Part shown: piece by piece, positions 54,376 to 62,725 of the stretch | How positions within the stretch are numbered: position 1 is the first letter of the stretch | How the letters are laid out: each line of letters opens with the position of its first letter | NCBI GenBank assembly: GCA_030645235.1 | Contig: JAUSMV010000008.1 | Location: forward strand, 186,001-250,000 | DNA length: 64,000 bases | Origin: Parvibaculum sp. | Lineage (GTDB): Bacteria; Pseudomonadota; Alphaproteobacteria; Parvibaculales; Parvibaculaceae | Reading direction: 5' to 3' | The notes under the pieces: model-generated | What the model was told of the DNA's origin: nothing | The model's input: only the letters and a program-made list of their open reading frames with translations | Databases searched by the model: none | Program-made: the position numbers and the translations under genes

Positions 54376-55049
54376 TCGACACTATACTCACACATGGCGA
54401 TGGTTTCGATGCATGGCGCATGGCGCTCGTTGCCTTGTCACTTGTCGTCTCGTTCCTCTATCTCTCGATTGTTGACAGACCCGCAAGACCATTGCGCACG
54501 GGATTGAAAACCGCGTCCATTGCGGCACTCGTACCGCTACCGCTTTTACTACTGGGAAGCGCTGACAGCATTGCACTTATCGCGCTGGCGCTGGCGCTCG
54601 CCTTCGGGAGTCTCGGCGACTATTTCCTCGCGCTGAAAGGCAGCGAGCGGGATTTCAAGCGCGGGGTTTTTGCGTTTCTCATCGGGCATCTTTTTTATCT
54701 GGTCGTGATGGTGCCGCGCATTAGTGCACCGACATCATTTCAAATCGCAGGCATGGCACTGCTGGCGGTCATGGCGGTCGGCGTGTGCTGGTGGATCGGG
54801 CCGAAGCTTGGCAAATACAAAATGCCGATCTGGTCATATATGGGCGTGATTTCGCTGATGGCACTCGCCGCATTGTCCGTACCCGCACCATTGGCGGGCG
54901 TCGGTGCATTGCTCTTTGTTTTTTCGGACGCGGTGATTGTCGTCAATCAATTCAGGCAGCCCGTGCCCTATCGCGGACCCATTGTCTGGGTCACATATTA
55001 CGTCGGACAGATCCTGCTCGCGGGCAGTTTGCTCACCCTCATTCAGTAA
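54372..55049 (+). CDS. Lysoplasmalogenase/YhhN-family membrane protein
   Basis: 225 aa with about eight helices. GSLGDYFLALKG, FLIGHLFYLV and FVFSDAVIVVNQFR...WVTYYVGQILL match the YhhN/TMEM86 family, whose characterised members hydrolyse the vinyl ether of lysoplasmalogens. The conserved acidic residues in these motifs are present. Bacteria of this type usually lack plasmalogens, so the true substrate is open. Coupled to the flavoprotein by an ATGA overlap. Confidence 0.85.
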   Translation: MIDTILTHGDGFDAWRMALVALSLVVSFLYLSIVDRPARPLRTGLKTASIAALVPLPLLLLGSADSIALIALALALAFGSLGDYFLALKGSERDFKRGVFAFLIGHLFYLVVMVPRISAPTSFQIAGMALLAVMAVGVCWWIGPKLGKYKMPIWSYMGVISLMALAALSVPAPLAGVGALLFVFSDAVIVVNQFRQPVPYRGPIVWVTYYVGQILLAGSLLTLIQ

Positions 55050-55120
55050 AAAAGAGGGCTCTGAAAAACAGGGGATAAGAAAATCCGGGCTCGAAATCAG
55101 CTCGAAGCAATCAGCATTTC

Positions 55121-55171
55121 TTGCAAGAGATTGAGTGTTTCCATGTCAAGATCGTTAGTCAGTTCGTCGAG
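55121..55171. repeat. 51-nt intergenic repeat, copy 2
   Basis: Matches 19854-19904 at 43 of 51 positions. In this copy the leftward reading is a peptide ending at a stop soon after (core DELTNDLDMETLNLLQE). It sits in the 211-bp gap between the lysoplasmalogenase gene and the DUF2855 gene. Confidence 0.7.
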
Positions 55172-55260
55172 TACCCGGATCCGGCCCGAAAAAAGAAATC
55201 CTCGGGCGGGGATAGGGGCAAAATAAATCTATCCCCGTAGCAAATGAGAAACACTCTGCC

Positions 55261-56340
55261 TCAGAGCGAAAGAATATGGCCTTCCGACGGACTGACCTTG
55301 CCATCGAGCATGGCAACATAAGTCCGCGCAATGTCACTCCCGCCTTTGCCATGCACGACTTTCATCCATGTGCCGACCGAACCCAAAAAATTCACCCAAC
55401 TTTTGCCGAGCCGTTCGTCGATGCCGCCCGGACCCCAATCTTTGGTGCGTTTGGCGATCTGCGTCGGCGCAAAGAAAAATTCGGGCTTGGGACCCGGAAG
55501 CGCCTTGCCGACGCCGCGCGCTTCCCAGTGCGTGCCGCCGACAACGCAAGAGTACTTCATCGCATCGCGGAAATGATTGTGCAGGTTTTCAATGACGGAG
55601 GCGTTGCCCGCCATATCAACAAAGACGACTTTCGTATCGGCGGGAATGGACGCAATCGCATCATAAGTCACGACGCGATCATAATAGCCCGTCGCTTCCA
55701 CAAATTTTTTGTTCGATGGTGAGGTGAGGCCGATCACCTCGACATCGCGGTTTTGCGACAGAAGATAAGCGACGCCGAGCGCGGTCTTGCTCGACGCACT
55801 GGAAAGCACCACGGCTGTCGCGCCAAAGAAATCATTGTCGGCAATGAGATCGTCGATGAAGAAGGCCGTCATGAACAAAGGACGCAGCAAGGCCTGTTCA
55901 GATTCCTTCGTCGCATCATAAGAGCGATCAGCGGCGACGCGCGTATATTGATTATAGACAGCGGCCAGATGCGCGCGGTGCGCCGACACATCAACAAAGC
56001 CTGCGGATTTGACGTGACCGGCTTTAAGCACGACATGGCTCGACATCGGCAGATAGCCATAGATGCGCTCGCCGACGGCGATGGCGGGATTGTTGGACGC
56101 CACCACATCGCCAAAACCCCAAACGGGAATGCGGCCATAGCCTTCGGGTGCCGGAAAGAAATCCCAGTACTGCATCATCTCGCCGAAAGCGGCATAGGTG
56201 ACGTTGTTTGATGTAAACGCAAAATCGCCGACACGGAGCAAAACCTCGTCCGGCCCAAGCGCGGGCAGCGCCGTCTCGACGAGCTTGTGCTGGCGCAAAT
56301 CTTTGCGCGCAACGATGAAATCCTTGCTTATCTGCACCAT
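55261..56340 (-). CDS. DUF2855 family protein
   Basis: 359 aa. Quinone-oxidoreductase-like MDR fold of the DUF2855 group: VARKDLRQHKLVETALPALGPDEVLLRV, FTSNNVTYAAFGEMMQYWDFFPAPEGYGRIPVWGFGDVVAS, then VLSSASSKTALGVAYLLSQ (Rossmann part). Uncharacterised family. The frame extends to 56430 over the preceding gene; MVQISKDFIV at 56340 is the likely start. 34 nt after the upstream gene on the same strand, so perhaps co-transcribed. Confidence 0.85.
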   Translation of the reverse strand: MVQISKDFIVARKDLRQHKLVETALPALGPDEVLLRVGDFAFTSNNVTYAAFGEMMQYWDFFPAPEGYGRIPVWGFGDVVASNNPAIAVGERIYGYLPMSSHVVLKAGHVKSAGFVDVSAHRAHLAAVYNQYTRVAADRSYDATKESEQALLRPLFMTAFFIDDLIADNDFFGATAVVLSSASSKTALGVAYLLSQNRDVEVIGLTSPSNKKFVEATGYYDRVVTYDAIASIPADTKVVFVDMAGNASVIENLHNHFRDAMKYSCVVGGTHWEARGVGKALPGPKPEFFFAPTQIAKRTKDWGPGGIDERLGKSWVNFLGSVGTWMKVVHGKGGSDIARTYVAMLDGKVSPSEGHILSL

Positions 56341-56374
56341 CAAAAGCCTCCCAACTTTTGTGAAACGATACGTC

Positions 56375-57154
56375 TCAGAATTTGCCTTTTTCAATTTTGA
56401 AAATATCAGGCTCCACCGGATTGGCGACATAGGACAGGCGCAGACCGGCCACTTTACGCGTCACAGGCGCCACATCGTCTTTGGCCTTACTCTTGTCAGC
56501 CACTTTGTCGGCGGGCTTTTCCGCTTTGACTTCGCCTTCCTGAAACAGGAGCGTCACCATTCTGCCCCCGGCGTCGCGGCCATTGAACACGCGCACCGCA
56601 CCGTTCTGCAATTTCTGATTGACGGTCACTTTCTTCGGATCAAAACCCAACTCAGCAAAATACTGACCGAGGAGGGTCGCCACCGCACCGAATTGTTGCG
56701 GCGTTATCTCGGGCGAAAGATTGGTACCCCAGACGAGATTGACCTGAATGAGCTTCTGGCTCTTGTAACCGAGAATATAGACAACTTCAGCAATGCCACT
56801 GTCCGGCACCACATCCTTGACGCGGACGGCAAGCAGCTTGGTCTTTTCAAGCGTGCTTTCGCCGACCGTGATTTTGTCGCCCGGCACATTGAAATCTTTT
56901 TCAATGGCTTTGCGCACGGCAGCTTCATCATCACCGAAATTGGCGGAGCGGAAGCCCGACAAAATGAATGCGGATGTGTCACTCGCGTCTGTTGTTTCGG
57001 AAACCTCACTCGCGGGCGCACCTGTATCGCCCGCCGCCTGCAGCGCCCGCAAATCGAGCCCCATTTTGACGACGAGACCCGCCACCACAAGAAGGGCCAG
57101 TCCCCCGACGATAAGCGCGTTGCGCGGGATTTCTGACCAACTGAACTTCGACAT
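56375..57154 (-). CDS. Membrane-anchored protein of unknown function
   Basis: 259 aa. One N-terminal membrane helix (residues 12-32), then a periplasmic domain of about 190 residues and a Lys/Ala-rich linker (KAEKPADKVADKSKAKDD). Not recognised. The region ILSGFRSANFGDDEAAVRKAI is a repeat-like pattern (short motor-protein-like helix) also found in other alphaproteobacterial proteins of unknown role. Upstream of DUF2855 gene on the same strand. Confidence 0.75.
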   Translation of the reverse strand: MSKFSWSEIPRNALIVGGLALLVVAGLVVKMGLDLRALQAAGDTGAPASEVSETTDASDTSAFILSGFRSANFGDDEAAVRKAIEKDFNVPGDKITVGESTLEKTKLLAVRVKDVVPDSGIAEVVYILGYKSQKLIQVNLVWGTNLSPEITPQQFGAVATLLGQYFAELGFDPKKVTVNQKLQNGAVRVFNGRDAGGRMVTLLFQEGEVKAEKPADKVADKSKAKDDVAPVTRKVAGLRLSYVANPVEPDIFKIEKGKF

Positions 57155-57213
57155 GGGGTAGCGCCTATTCTCTCAAACTTGATATGCGGGTGGAATGCAG
57201 GCGGAGCCTACAC

Positions 57214-58332
57214 TCATTTAACGTAGGCGTATTTTCCGTCTTTCCATTCGTAAAACACGTAGCCCGGCGCATCCATGTCGCCCTTGGCATCAAAGCCGAC
57301 CGAACCAAGCACCGTCGGGTAATGATCGGATTTCAGAGCCTCTTGGACTTTAGCAGCTTCTGTTGTACCGGCCTTTGTGGCAGCACCGGCCCAGGCCTGA
57401 ATGGCGGCATAGGTGTAGAGCGTATAGGCTTCCGGCTCATAATTGTCGGCACGGAACTCTGTCACAAGTTTTTCATTCGCGGGGTCCAGACGCGGATCGG
57501 GACCGAAGGTCATCAGCGTGCCCTCGCCCGCCGCGCCCGTGATCGACCAGAACTCATCGGTCACCAGCGCGTCGCCACCGATGAGAACCGTCTGGAGACC
57601 CTGTTCGCGCATCTGGCGCACAATGAGACCGCCTTCGGTCTTATAGCCACCGAAATAAATCACATCGGCATTGGCCTGCTTGAGCTTCGAAATCAGCGGG
57701 CTGTAATCCTTGCCGCCGGCTGTAATGGATTCATGCAAAACCTCATCAACGCCCGCACCATTGAGCGCTTTGGAAAATTCATTCGCCAGTCCCTGACCAT
57801 AGGTTGACTTGTCATCGACCACCGCGATGCGCTTGCCCGCAAAATTGGCAACGACATAAGCCGCCGCTGTCGGGCCCTGCGCATCGTCACGACCGCAAAC
57901 GCGGAAGGTATTTGTGAGCCCGCGCTCGGTAAATTCGGGGGCAGTGGATGCCGGTGTGATCTGGATGATGTTTGATTCAGCATAGACACCCGACGCCGGA
58001 ATCGATGATCCGGAGCAATAGTGCCCCGCAACCATGACAACGCCTTTTGACGCCATGTCATTGGCCACACTGACCGCCTGTTTCGGATCGCAGGCATCGT
58101 CACCGATTTCAAGCACGAGCTGCTTGCCGAGCACGCCGCCTGCCGCATTGATATCGGCCACCGCCTTTTTCGCACCATGGACGAATTGCTCGCCAAAGAC
58201 CGCTTCGCTGCCCGAAATGGGTCCGGCAACACCGATTACAATGGTGTTGGCGGCGTCTTCCTTTTTGTCACAGCCGGAAAGGCCGAAGGCGGCAAGGCCG
58301 AGCGACAAGGTGGCAACAAGAATGCGGTTCAT
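57214..58332 (-). CDS. livJ: Branched-chain amino acid binding lipoprotein
   Basis: 372 aa. Periplasmic type I binding protein for the liv transporter. N-terminal lipobox LSGC makes it a lipoprotein, unlike the soluble LivJ of enterics. IVIGVAGPISGSEAVFGEQFVHGAKKAVADINAAGGVLGKQLVLEIGDDACDP and the later GGYKTEGGLIVRQMREQG are typical. ATG 58332 (MNRILVATLS) is the likely start; frame opens to 58377. First gene of the operon in neither direction: it is downstream of the DUF6867 gene. Confidence 0.92.
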   Translation of the reverse strand: MNRILVATLSLGLAAFGLSGCDKKEDAANTIVIGVAGPISGSEAVFGEQFVHGAKKAVADINAAGGVLGKQLVLEIGDDACDPKQAVSVANDMASKGVVMVAGHYCSGSSIPASGVYAESNIIQITPASTAPEFTERGLTNTFRVCGRDDAQGPTAAAYVVANFAGKRIAVVDDKSTYGQGLANEFSKALNGAGVDEVLHESITAGGKDYSPLISKLKQANADVIYFGGYKTEGGLIVRQMREQGLQTVLIGGDALVTDEFWSITGAAGEGTLMTFGPDPRLDPANEKLVTEFRADNYEPEAYTLYTYAAIQAWAGAATKAGTTEAAKVQEALKSDHYPTVLGSVGFDAKGDMDAPGYVFYEWKDGKYAYVK

Positions 58333-58441
58333 GGTGGTCCCCCATTGGATGAACATTTGGCGGCAGCATAGCCGCAAAGATCGTGCCCGCCAAAGTGTCT
58401 ATTGGGCCAATTCATCCGTCATAAGCGGATTATTTTGCCGC

Positions 58442-58801
58442 TCACTCTTTCGGGGCGCGCGCCCGATAGGAGACAAGGAAGCGGCGCTCATAGTCCCAGG
58501 GATACTGGCGGACCATCTGGCGCGCCCGCGTCAGACGGAAGGCGATGGCGGCAATGACGATCAGGATGATTGCATCCGCAAAGTAAGCACCCAATGACAG
58601 GAGCGCGCCGTCGAAAAGCGCAAAAGTCAAAAAGCGTGCTGCTGCCGTGAGCATCAGGGCGTAAATGACATATTGCCATTGTGGCCTCCAACTGAGCGCC
58701 AGCGCCCGCCCCGTCATCCAGGCGCAGCCACCGCCAAGGATGAGCGTGATGCCGATAAAGACGGGAAGGCTGGTGCCCGAGAGCGCGAGATAGGTGTTCA
58801 T
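58442..58801 (-). CDS. DUF6867 membrane protein in liv operon
   Basis: 119 aa with three predicted helices (about 12-32, 44-64, 68-92) and a basic end (RQYPWDYERRFLVSYRARAPKE). It matches the DUF6867 family that accompanies branched-chain amino acid transporters in Rhizobiales. Start overlaps the livF stop by four bases. Role unknown; a stabilising or regulatory subunit is possible. Confidence 0.8.
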   Translation of the reverse strand: MNTYLALSGTSLPVFIGITLILGGGCAWMTGRALALSWRPQWQYVIYALMLTAAARFLTFALFDGALLSLGAYFADAIILIVIAAIAFRLTRARQMVRQYPWDYERRFLVSYRARAPKE

Positions 58802-59529
58802 GGCACAGCCCCCACTTTGGGCGCGGCCCCTTCAAGGTAAGCATCGCGCACAGCGGGGTTGGTGAGCAGTTCCGCGCCTGTGCCGCTCAATTCGATATTG
58901 CCGTTGACGATGATATGAGCCCGCGCGGCGAGCTTGAGCGCCTGAAAGGCGTTTTGCTCGACCAGCAAAATGGTGAGCCCATCGGCGCGGTTGATCTCGG
59001 CGATATTGGCAAAGAGTTGCTTGGCAATGAGCGGTGCGAGGCCCAATGACGGTTCATCAAGCAACAATAGACGCGGGCGGCTCATCAGGGCGCGCGCGAT
59101 GGCAAGCATTTGCTGCTCACCGCCCGACAGTGTACCGCCGCGTTGCGTGAGGCGCTCTTTGAGGCGCGGAAAGAGCGTCAGCACACGTTCGAGATCAGTG
59201 TTGAAATGTTGAGGGTCGGCAACAATCGCGCCCATTTGCAGATTTTCATGGACACTCATGCGGCCAAAAATGCGGCGGCCTTCCGGCGAATGGGCAAGAC
59301 CCGCGCGCGCGATTTCATGGGTTGGCGCTTGCGTGATGTCGCGGCCATCAAAGATAATCTCGCCAGCCGTCGCGCGCGGGTTGCCGCAAATCGTCATCAG
59401 CAGCGTTGTCTTGCCCGCACCGTTGGCGCCGATCAGCGAAACGATCTGACCTTCGGGCACATCAAGGTCGATGCCGTGCAGGGCTTCGATGCGGCCATAG
59501 CCTGAGCGCAATCCGCGGATTCTGAGCAT
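58798..59529 (-). CDS. livF: Branched-chain amino acid ABC ATPase LivF
   Basis: 243 aa. Walker A GANGAGKTT, LTQRGGTLSGGEQQMLAIARALMSRP, LLLDEPSLGLAP, LLVEQNAFQAL: standard LivF. Start overlaps the livG stop by one base. Confidence 0.95.
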   Translation of the reverse strand: MLRIRGLRSGYGRIEALHGIDLDVPEGQIVSLIGANGAGKTTLLMTICGNPRATAGEIIFDGRDITQAPTHEIARAGLAHSPEGRRIFGRMSVHENLQMGAIVADPQHFNTDLERVLTLFPRLKERLTQRGGTLSGGEQQMLAIARALMSRPRLLLLDEPSLGLAPLIAKQLFANIAEINRADGLTILLVEQNAFQALKLAARAHIIVNGNIELSGTGAELLTNPAVRDAYLEGAAPKVGAVP

Positions 59530-60365
59530 CAGACCTGCCCTCCGCTGACCATCGCCAACTCGTCATGATCCTCGACGCCGAGATAGGCGCGGATAACATC
59601 GGGATTGGCGCGGATTTCATCCGGCGTGCCGCTGGCAATCAAGCGGCCCTGCTCAAGCACATGAATGCGATCAGAAATTTGCATCACGACGCTCATGTCA
59701 TGCTCGATGAGCAGGATCGAGATTTTATGCTCGTCGCGAATTTTTTTCAGCAGCGCATTAAGCGCGAGGCTTTCGGACGGATTGAGACCGGCGGCAGGTT
59801 CATCAAGACACAAAAGCGAAGGGTCGGCGCACATAGCGCGCGCGATTTCGAGACGGCGCTGCGAACCATAAGGCAGAGAACCTGCAAGCGTGTCGGCGTC
59901 ATTTTCTAAACCGGTCTGCGCGAGCCAATAGCGCGCCTTGTCATGCGCTTCGCGTTCGGCTTTGAGATAGGACGGCAGGCGCAAAAAGCCCGCGATGGAA
60001 AAGATCGAAGCGCGCTGGAGCGCGACATGCTGCGCGACCATCAGGTTTTCGGCAACGCTCATGGCGGGGAACAAGCGAATGTTTTGAAAGCTGCGCACAA
60101 CGCCCGCCCGCGCGATGCGGAAACCATCCATGCGTTCCAGAAGATGTGTCTCACCCGACGGGTGATGAAACGACATGCGGCCTGTATCGGGTTTATAAAA
60201 GCCCGTGATGCAATTAAAGGCTGTCGTCTTGCCTGCACCATTGGGGCCGATGAGCGCGGTGATGTCGCCGGTACGCGCTTCAAACGACAGGTCATCAATG
60301 GCAAGAAGACCACCAAAGCGGATGGTGAGATGTTCAACAGTGAGAACAGGTTTCGGCGTGGTCAT
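59529..60365 (-). CDS. livG: Branched-chain amino acid ABC ATPase LivG
   Basis: 278 aa. Walker A GPNGAGKTT, LPYGSQRRLEIARAM (LivG-type signature), LLCLDEPAAGLNPSE, LLIEHDMSVVMQISDR. Partner of LivF. Start overlaps the livM stop by four bases. Confidence 0.95.
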   Translation of the reverse strand: MTTPKPVLTVEHLTIRFGGLLAIDDLSFEARTGDITALIGPNGAGKTTAFNCITGFYKPDTGRMSFHHPSGETHLLERMDGFRIARAGVVRSFQNIRLFPAMSVAENLMVAQHVALQRASIFSIAGFLRLPSYLKAEREAHDKARYWLAQTGLENDADTLAGSLPYGSQRRLEIARAMCADPSLLCLDEPAAGLNPSESLALNALLKKIRDEHKISILLIEHDMSVVMQISDRIHVLEQGRLIASGTPDEIRANPDVIRAYLGVEDHDELAMVSGGQV

Positions 60366-61651
60366 GGTGAACCGCCTGACCCGAGCCTGAGCGTCGGTTC
60401 GCGGTGTGAGAGCAAGCCTTGCGGACGCCAGATCATGATGAGGACCATAGCGGCACCGAAAGCGACCATGCGGAACTCGGCCAAGTCACGGAACCATTCG
60501 GGCAGACCGACGAGCAATATGGCGGCGAGCACAATGCCGATCTGACTGCCCATGCCACCAAGCACGACAATCGCGAGAATAATCGCGCTTTCGATGAAGG
60601 TGAAACTTTCGGGGCTGATGAAATTTTGGCGTGCGGCAAAAAACGAACCGGCGAAGCCTGCGAAAGTTGCTCCAATCGCGAAAGCGGAAAGCTTCACCAT
60701 GGTCGGGTTAAGGCCGAGGCTGCGGCAGGCGATTTCATCTTCACGCAGGGCTTCCCATGCGCGCCCGATGGGCAACTGACGGATGCGCAATGTGAAAAAA
60801 TTGGTGGCGAGCGCCAGCATGAGAATGAGGTAGTAGAGAAAAATCACGCGCTGGTCTGGGGAGAACGGGATGTTGAAAAAATCAGAAAATGTCGTGTGGC
60901 CCTCGGTTGCGACGGGAAGCATTTCAAGACCAAAGAATGAAGGCCGCGCGATGCCGCCAATGCCGTTAGGACCGCCGGTGACCACCTGCCAATTGATAAT
61001 AATTTCGCGGATGATTTCGCCAAAGCCGAGTGTGACGATGGCGAGATAGTCGCCGCGCAATCGCAACACGGGAAAGCCGAGCGCGATGCCGAACGCACCG
61101 GCAAGAAGACCCGCAAGCGGCAGACAGATCCAGAAGCTCAACCCGAATGTGGTCGATAAGATCGCATAGGAATAAGCGCCGACCGCATAGAAGGCGACGT
61201 AACCCAAATCCAGAAGACCGGCGAGGCCCACGACAATGTTGAGACCCCAGCCGAGCATGATGTAGATGAGAATGAGGGTCGCCTTATCGACGAGGTTACG
61301 GTCGGCACCGGCCCAAGGGAGCGCGAGCGCCAGCACGATCATAATGACGCCGACACTGTAGCGTGTCGCATGGGGCGAGAGGCGCGCGAAGAGACCACCG
61401 CTTTTGGGTATCAGTGATGCGATCTGCGGCGCGAGATAAAAGAGCGCGAGCGATATGCCCAAGCGGCCCGCAAAGACAATGGCGGCAGCATAGACTATCC
61501 AGAGAAGACGATAATTGAGCGTTATGCCCTGAGCCGATGCATTAAGCTCGAAACCCAAAAGCGGAAAGGCAAGAAGCGCCGCAACAAAACCTGCAAGCCC
61601 CGCATCACGCAACAGGGCCGGAACATCAGGGCGCGTTGTGTGAAGGGCCAT
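60362..61651 (-). CDS. livM: Branched-chain amino acid permease LivM
   Basis: 429 aa with about ten helices. AFYAVGAYSYAI, FPVLRLRGDYLAIVTLGFGEIIREIIINWQVVTGGPNGI and GMGSQIGIVLAAILLVGLPEW are the conserved LivM blocks. Longer than most LivM because of an N-terminal extension of about 90 residues with extra helices. Three nt after livH. Confidence 0.94.
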   Translation of the reverse strand: MALHTTRPDVPALLRDAGLAGFVAALLAFPLLGFELNASAQGITLNYRLLWIVYAAAIVFAGRLGISLALFYLAPQIASLIPKSGGLFARLSPHATRYSVGVIMIVLALALPWAGADRNLVDKATLILIYIMLGWGLNIVVGLAGLLDLGYVAFYAVGAYSYAILSTTFGLSFWICLPLAGLLAGAFGIALGFPVLRLRGDYLAIVTLGFGEIIREIIINWQVVTGGPNGIGGIARPSFFGLEMLPVATEGHTTFSDFFNIPFSPDQRVIFLYYLILMLALATNFFTLRIRQLPIGRAWEALREDEIACRSLGLNPTMVKLSAFAIGATFAGFAGSFFAARQNFISPESFTFIESAIILAIVVLGGMGSQIGIVLAAILLVGLPEWFRDLAEFRMVAFGAAMVLIMIWRPQGLLSHREPTLRLGSGGSP

Positions 61652-61654
61652 AGT

Positions 61655-62569
61655 TCAGACCTTCTCGATTTCAGGGCGTCCGAGAAGGCCGGTCGGGCGG
61701 AAGATCAGCACGAAAACCAAAATGGAAAAAGCAGCAACGTCTTTATATTCGATGCTGAAATAACCAGACCAGAAGGCTTCGATGAGACCGATCAGCATAC
61801 CGCCGAGCATGGCGCCGGGCAGCGAGCCGATGCCGCCAAGGACGGCGGCGGTGAAGGCTTTGATGCCGACAATGAAGCCGATATAGAAATCAATGACGCC
61901 GTAGTAAAGCGTGACCATCAATCCGGCGACGGCGGCGAGCATCGCACCGATGACAAAGGTAATGGAAATGGTGCGGTCCACATTGACGCCGAGAAGCGAC
62001 GCCATGGTCATATCCTGAGCGGCAGCACGCTGGGCGCGGCCCAGACTTGTGTAGCGGATGACAAGCGTGAAGGCGACCATGAGCGCCATGGTGAGCGCGA
62101 TGATCATGATTTGCAGATAAGAGATCGTCACCTGAAAGGCGCCGTCATTGTAAACCTGAAAAGAGCCGTGAACCATGGGCTGCAGAGGTTTGACGCGCGC
62201 ACCCTGAGAGAGCTGCACAAAATTTTGCAGCACGATGGAAACGCCGATGGCCGAGATGAGAGGTGCCAGACGCGGTGCACGGCGCAGCGGGCGATAGGCG
62301 ATGCGCTCGACCGTCCAGCCATAAACGCCGGTGAAAAACATCGCGAAAACGAGAACAAGAAAGAAGGCGAGAGGTACGCTCGTGATGCCGAAAGCCGCAA
62401 GCAACATGAAGCCCACAAGCGAAATAAACGCCCCGATCATGTAGATATCGCCATGGGCGAAATTGATCATGCCGATAATGCCATAGACCATCGTATAGCC
62501 GATGGCGATGAGCCCGTAGGTGGCCCCAAGCGTGATGCCATTGATCAATTGCTGCAGAAAATAGGCCAT
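61655..62569 (-). CDS. livH: Branched-chain amino acid permease LivH
   Basis: 304 aa. Motifs: QLINGITLGATYGLIAIGYTMVYGIIGMINFAHGDIYMIGAF at the start (family hallmark), ALAYRPLRRAPRLAPLISAIGVSI, GRAQRAAAQDMTMASLLGVNVDRTI, and GSLPGAMLGGMLIGLIEAFW. First gene of livHMGF-DUF6867-livJ read leftward. Confidence 0.95.
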   Translation of the reverse strand: MAYFLQQLINGITLGATYGLIAIGYTMVYGIIGMINFAHGDIYMIGAFISLVGFMLLAAFGITSVPLAFFLVLVFAMFFTGVYGWTVERIAYRPLRRAPRLAPLISAIGVSIVLQNFVQLSQGARVKPLQPMVHGSFQVYNDGAFQVTISYLQIMIIALTMALMVAFTLVIRYTSLGRAQRAAAQDMTMASLLGVNVDRTISITFVIGAMLAAVAGLMVTLYYGVIDFYIGFIVGIKAFTAAVLGGIGSLPGAMLGGMLIGLIEAFWSGYFSIEYKDVAAFSILVFVLIFRPTGLLGRPEIEKV

Positions 62570-62665
62570 AGGCCGCGCCGAACCCCCGTTTGCCCGCGAA
62601 CCAACCTGCGGGCCTCAGTGCCCAATAAGTGAAGGGTTTGGCCGCTTCGGGCAAGTCAAAAACGG

Positions 62666-62698
62666 ACCAACCCCGTGCTCAGGAAGCACGGGGTTGGT
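62666..62698 (-). terminator. Terminator of the che operon end
   Basis: Perfect stem of 14 bp (ACCAACCCCGTGCT and AGCACGGGGTTGGT around CAGGA). Reading leftward it is followed by CCGTTTTTGA. It is 28 nt after the cheR stop and separates it from livH. Confidence 0.88.
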
Positions 62699-62725
62699 TT
62701 GTTATGGTTTGCCTTAAGATTTGAC

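Noticed and set aside
61640-62632. 330-residue frame on the + strand antisense to livH
   Set aside because: Highly charged, repetitive composition and no family resemblance; LivH on the other strand is unmistakable.
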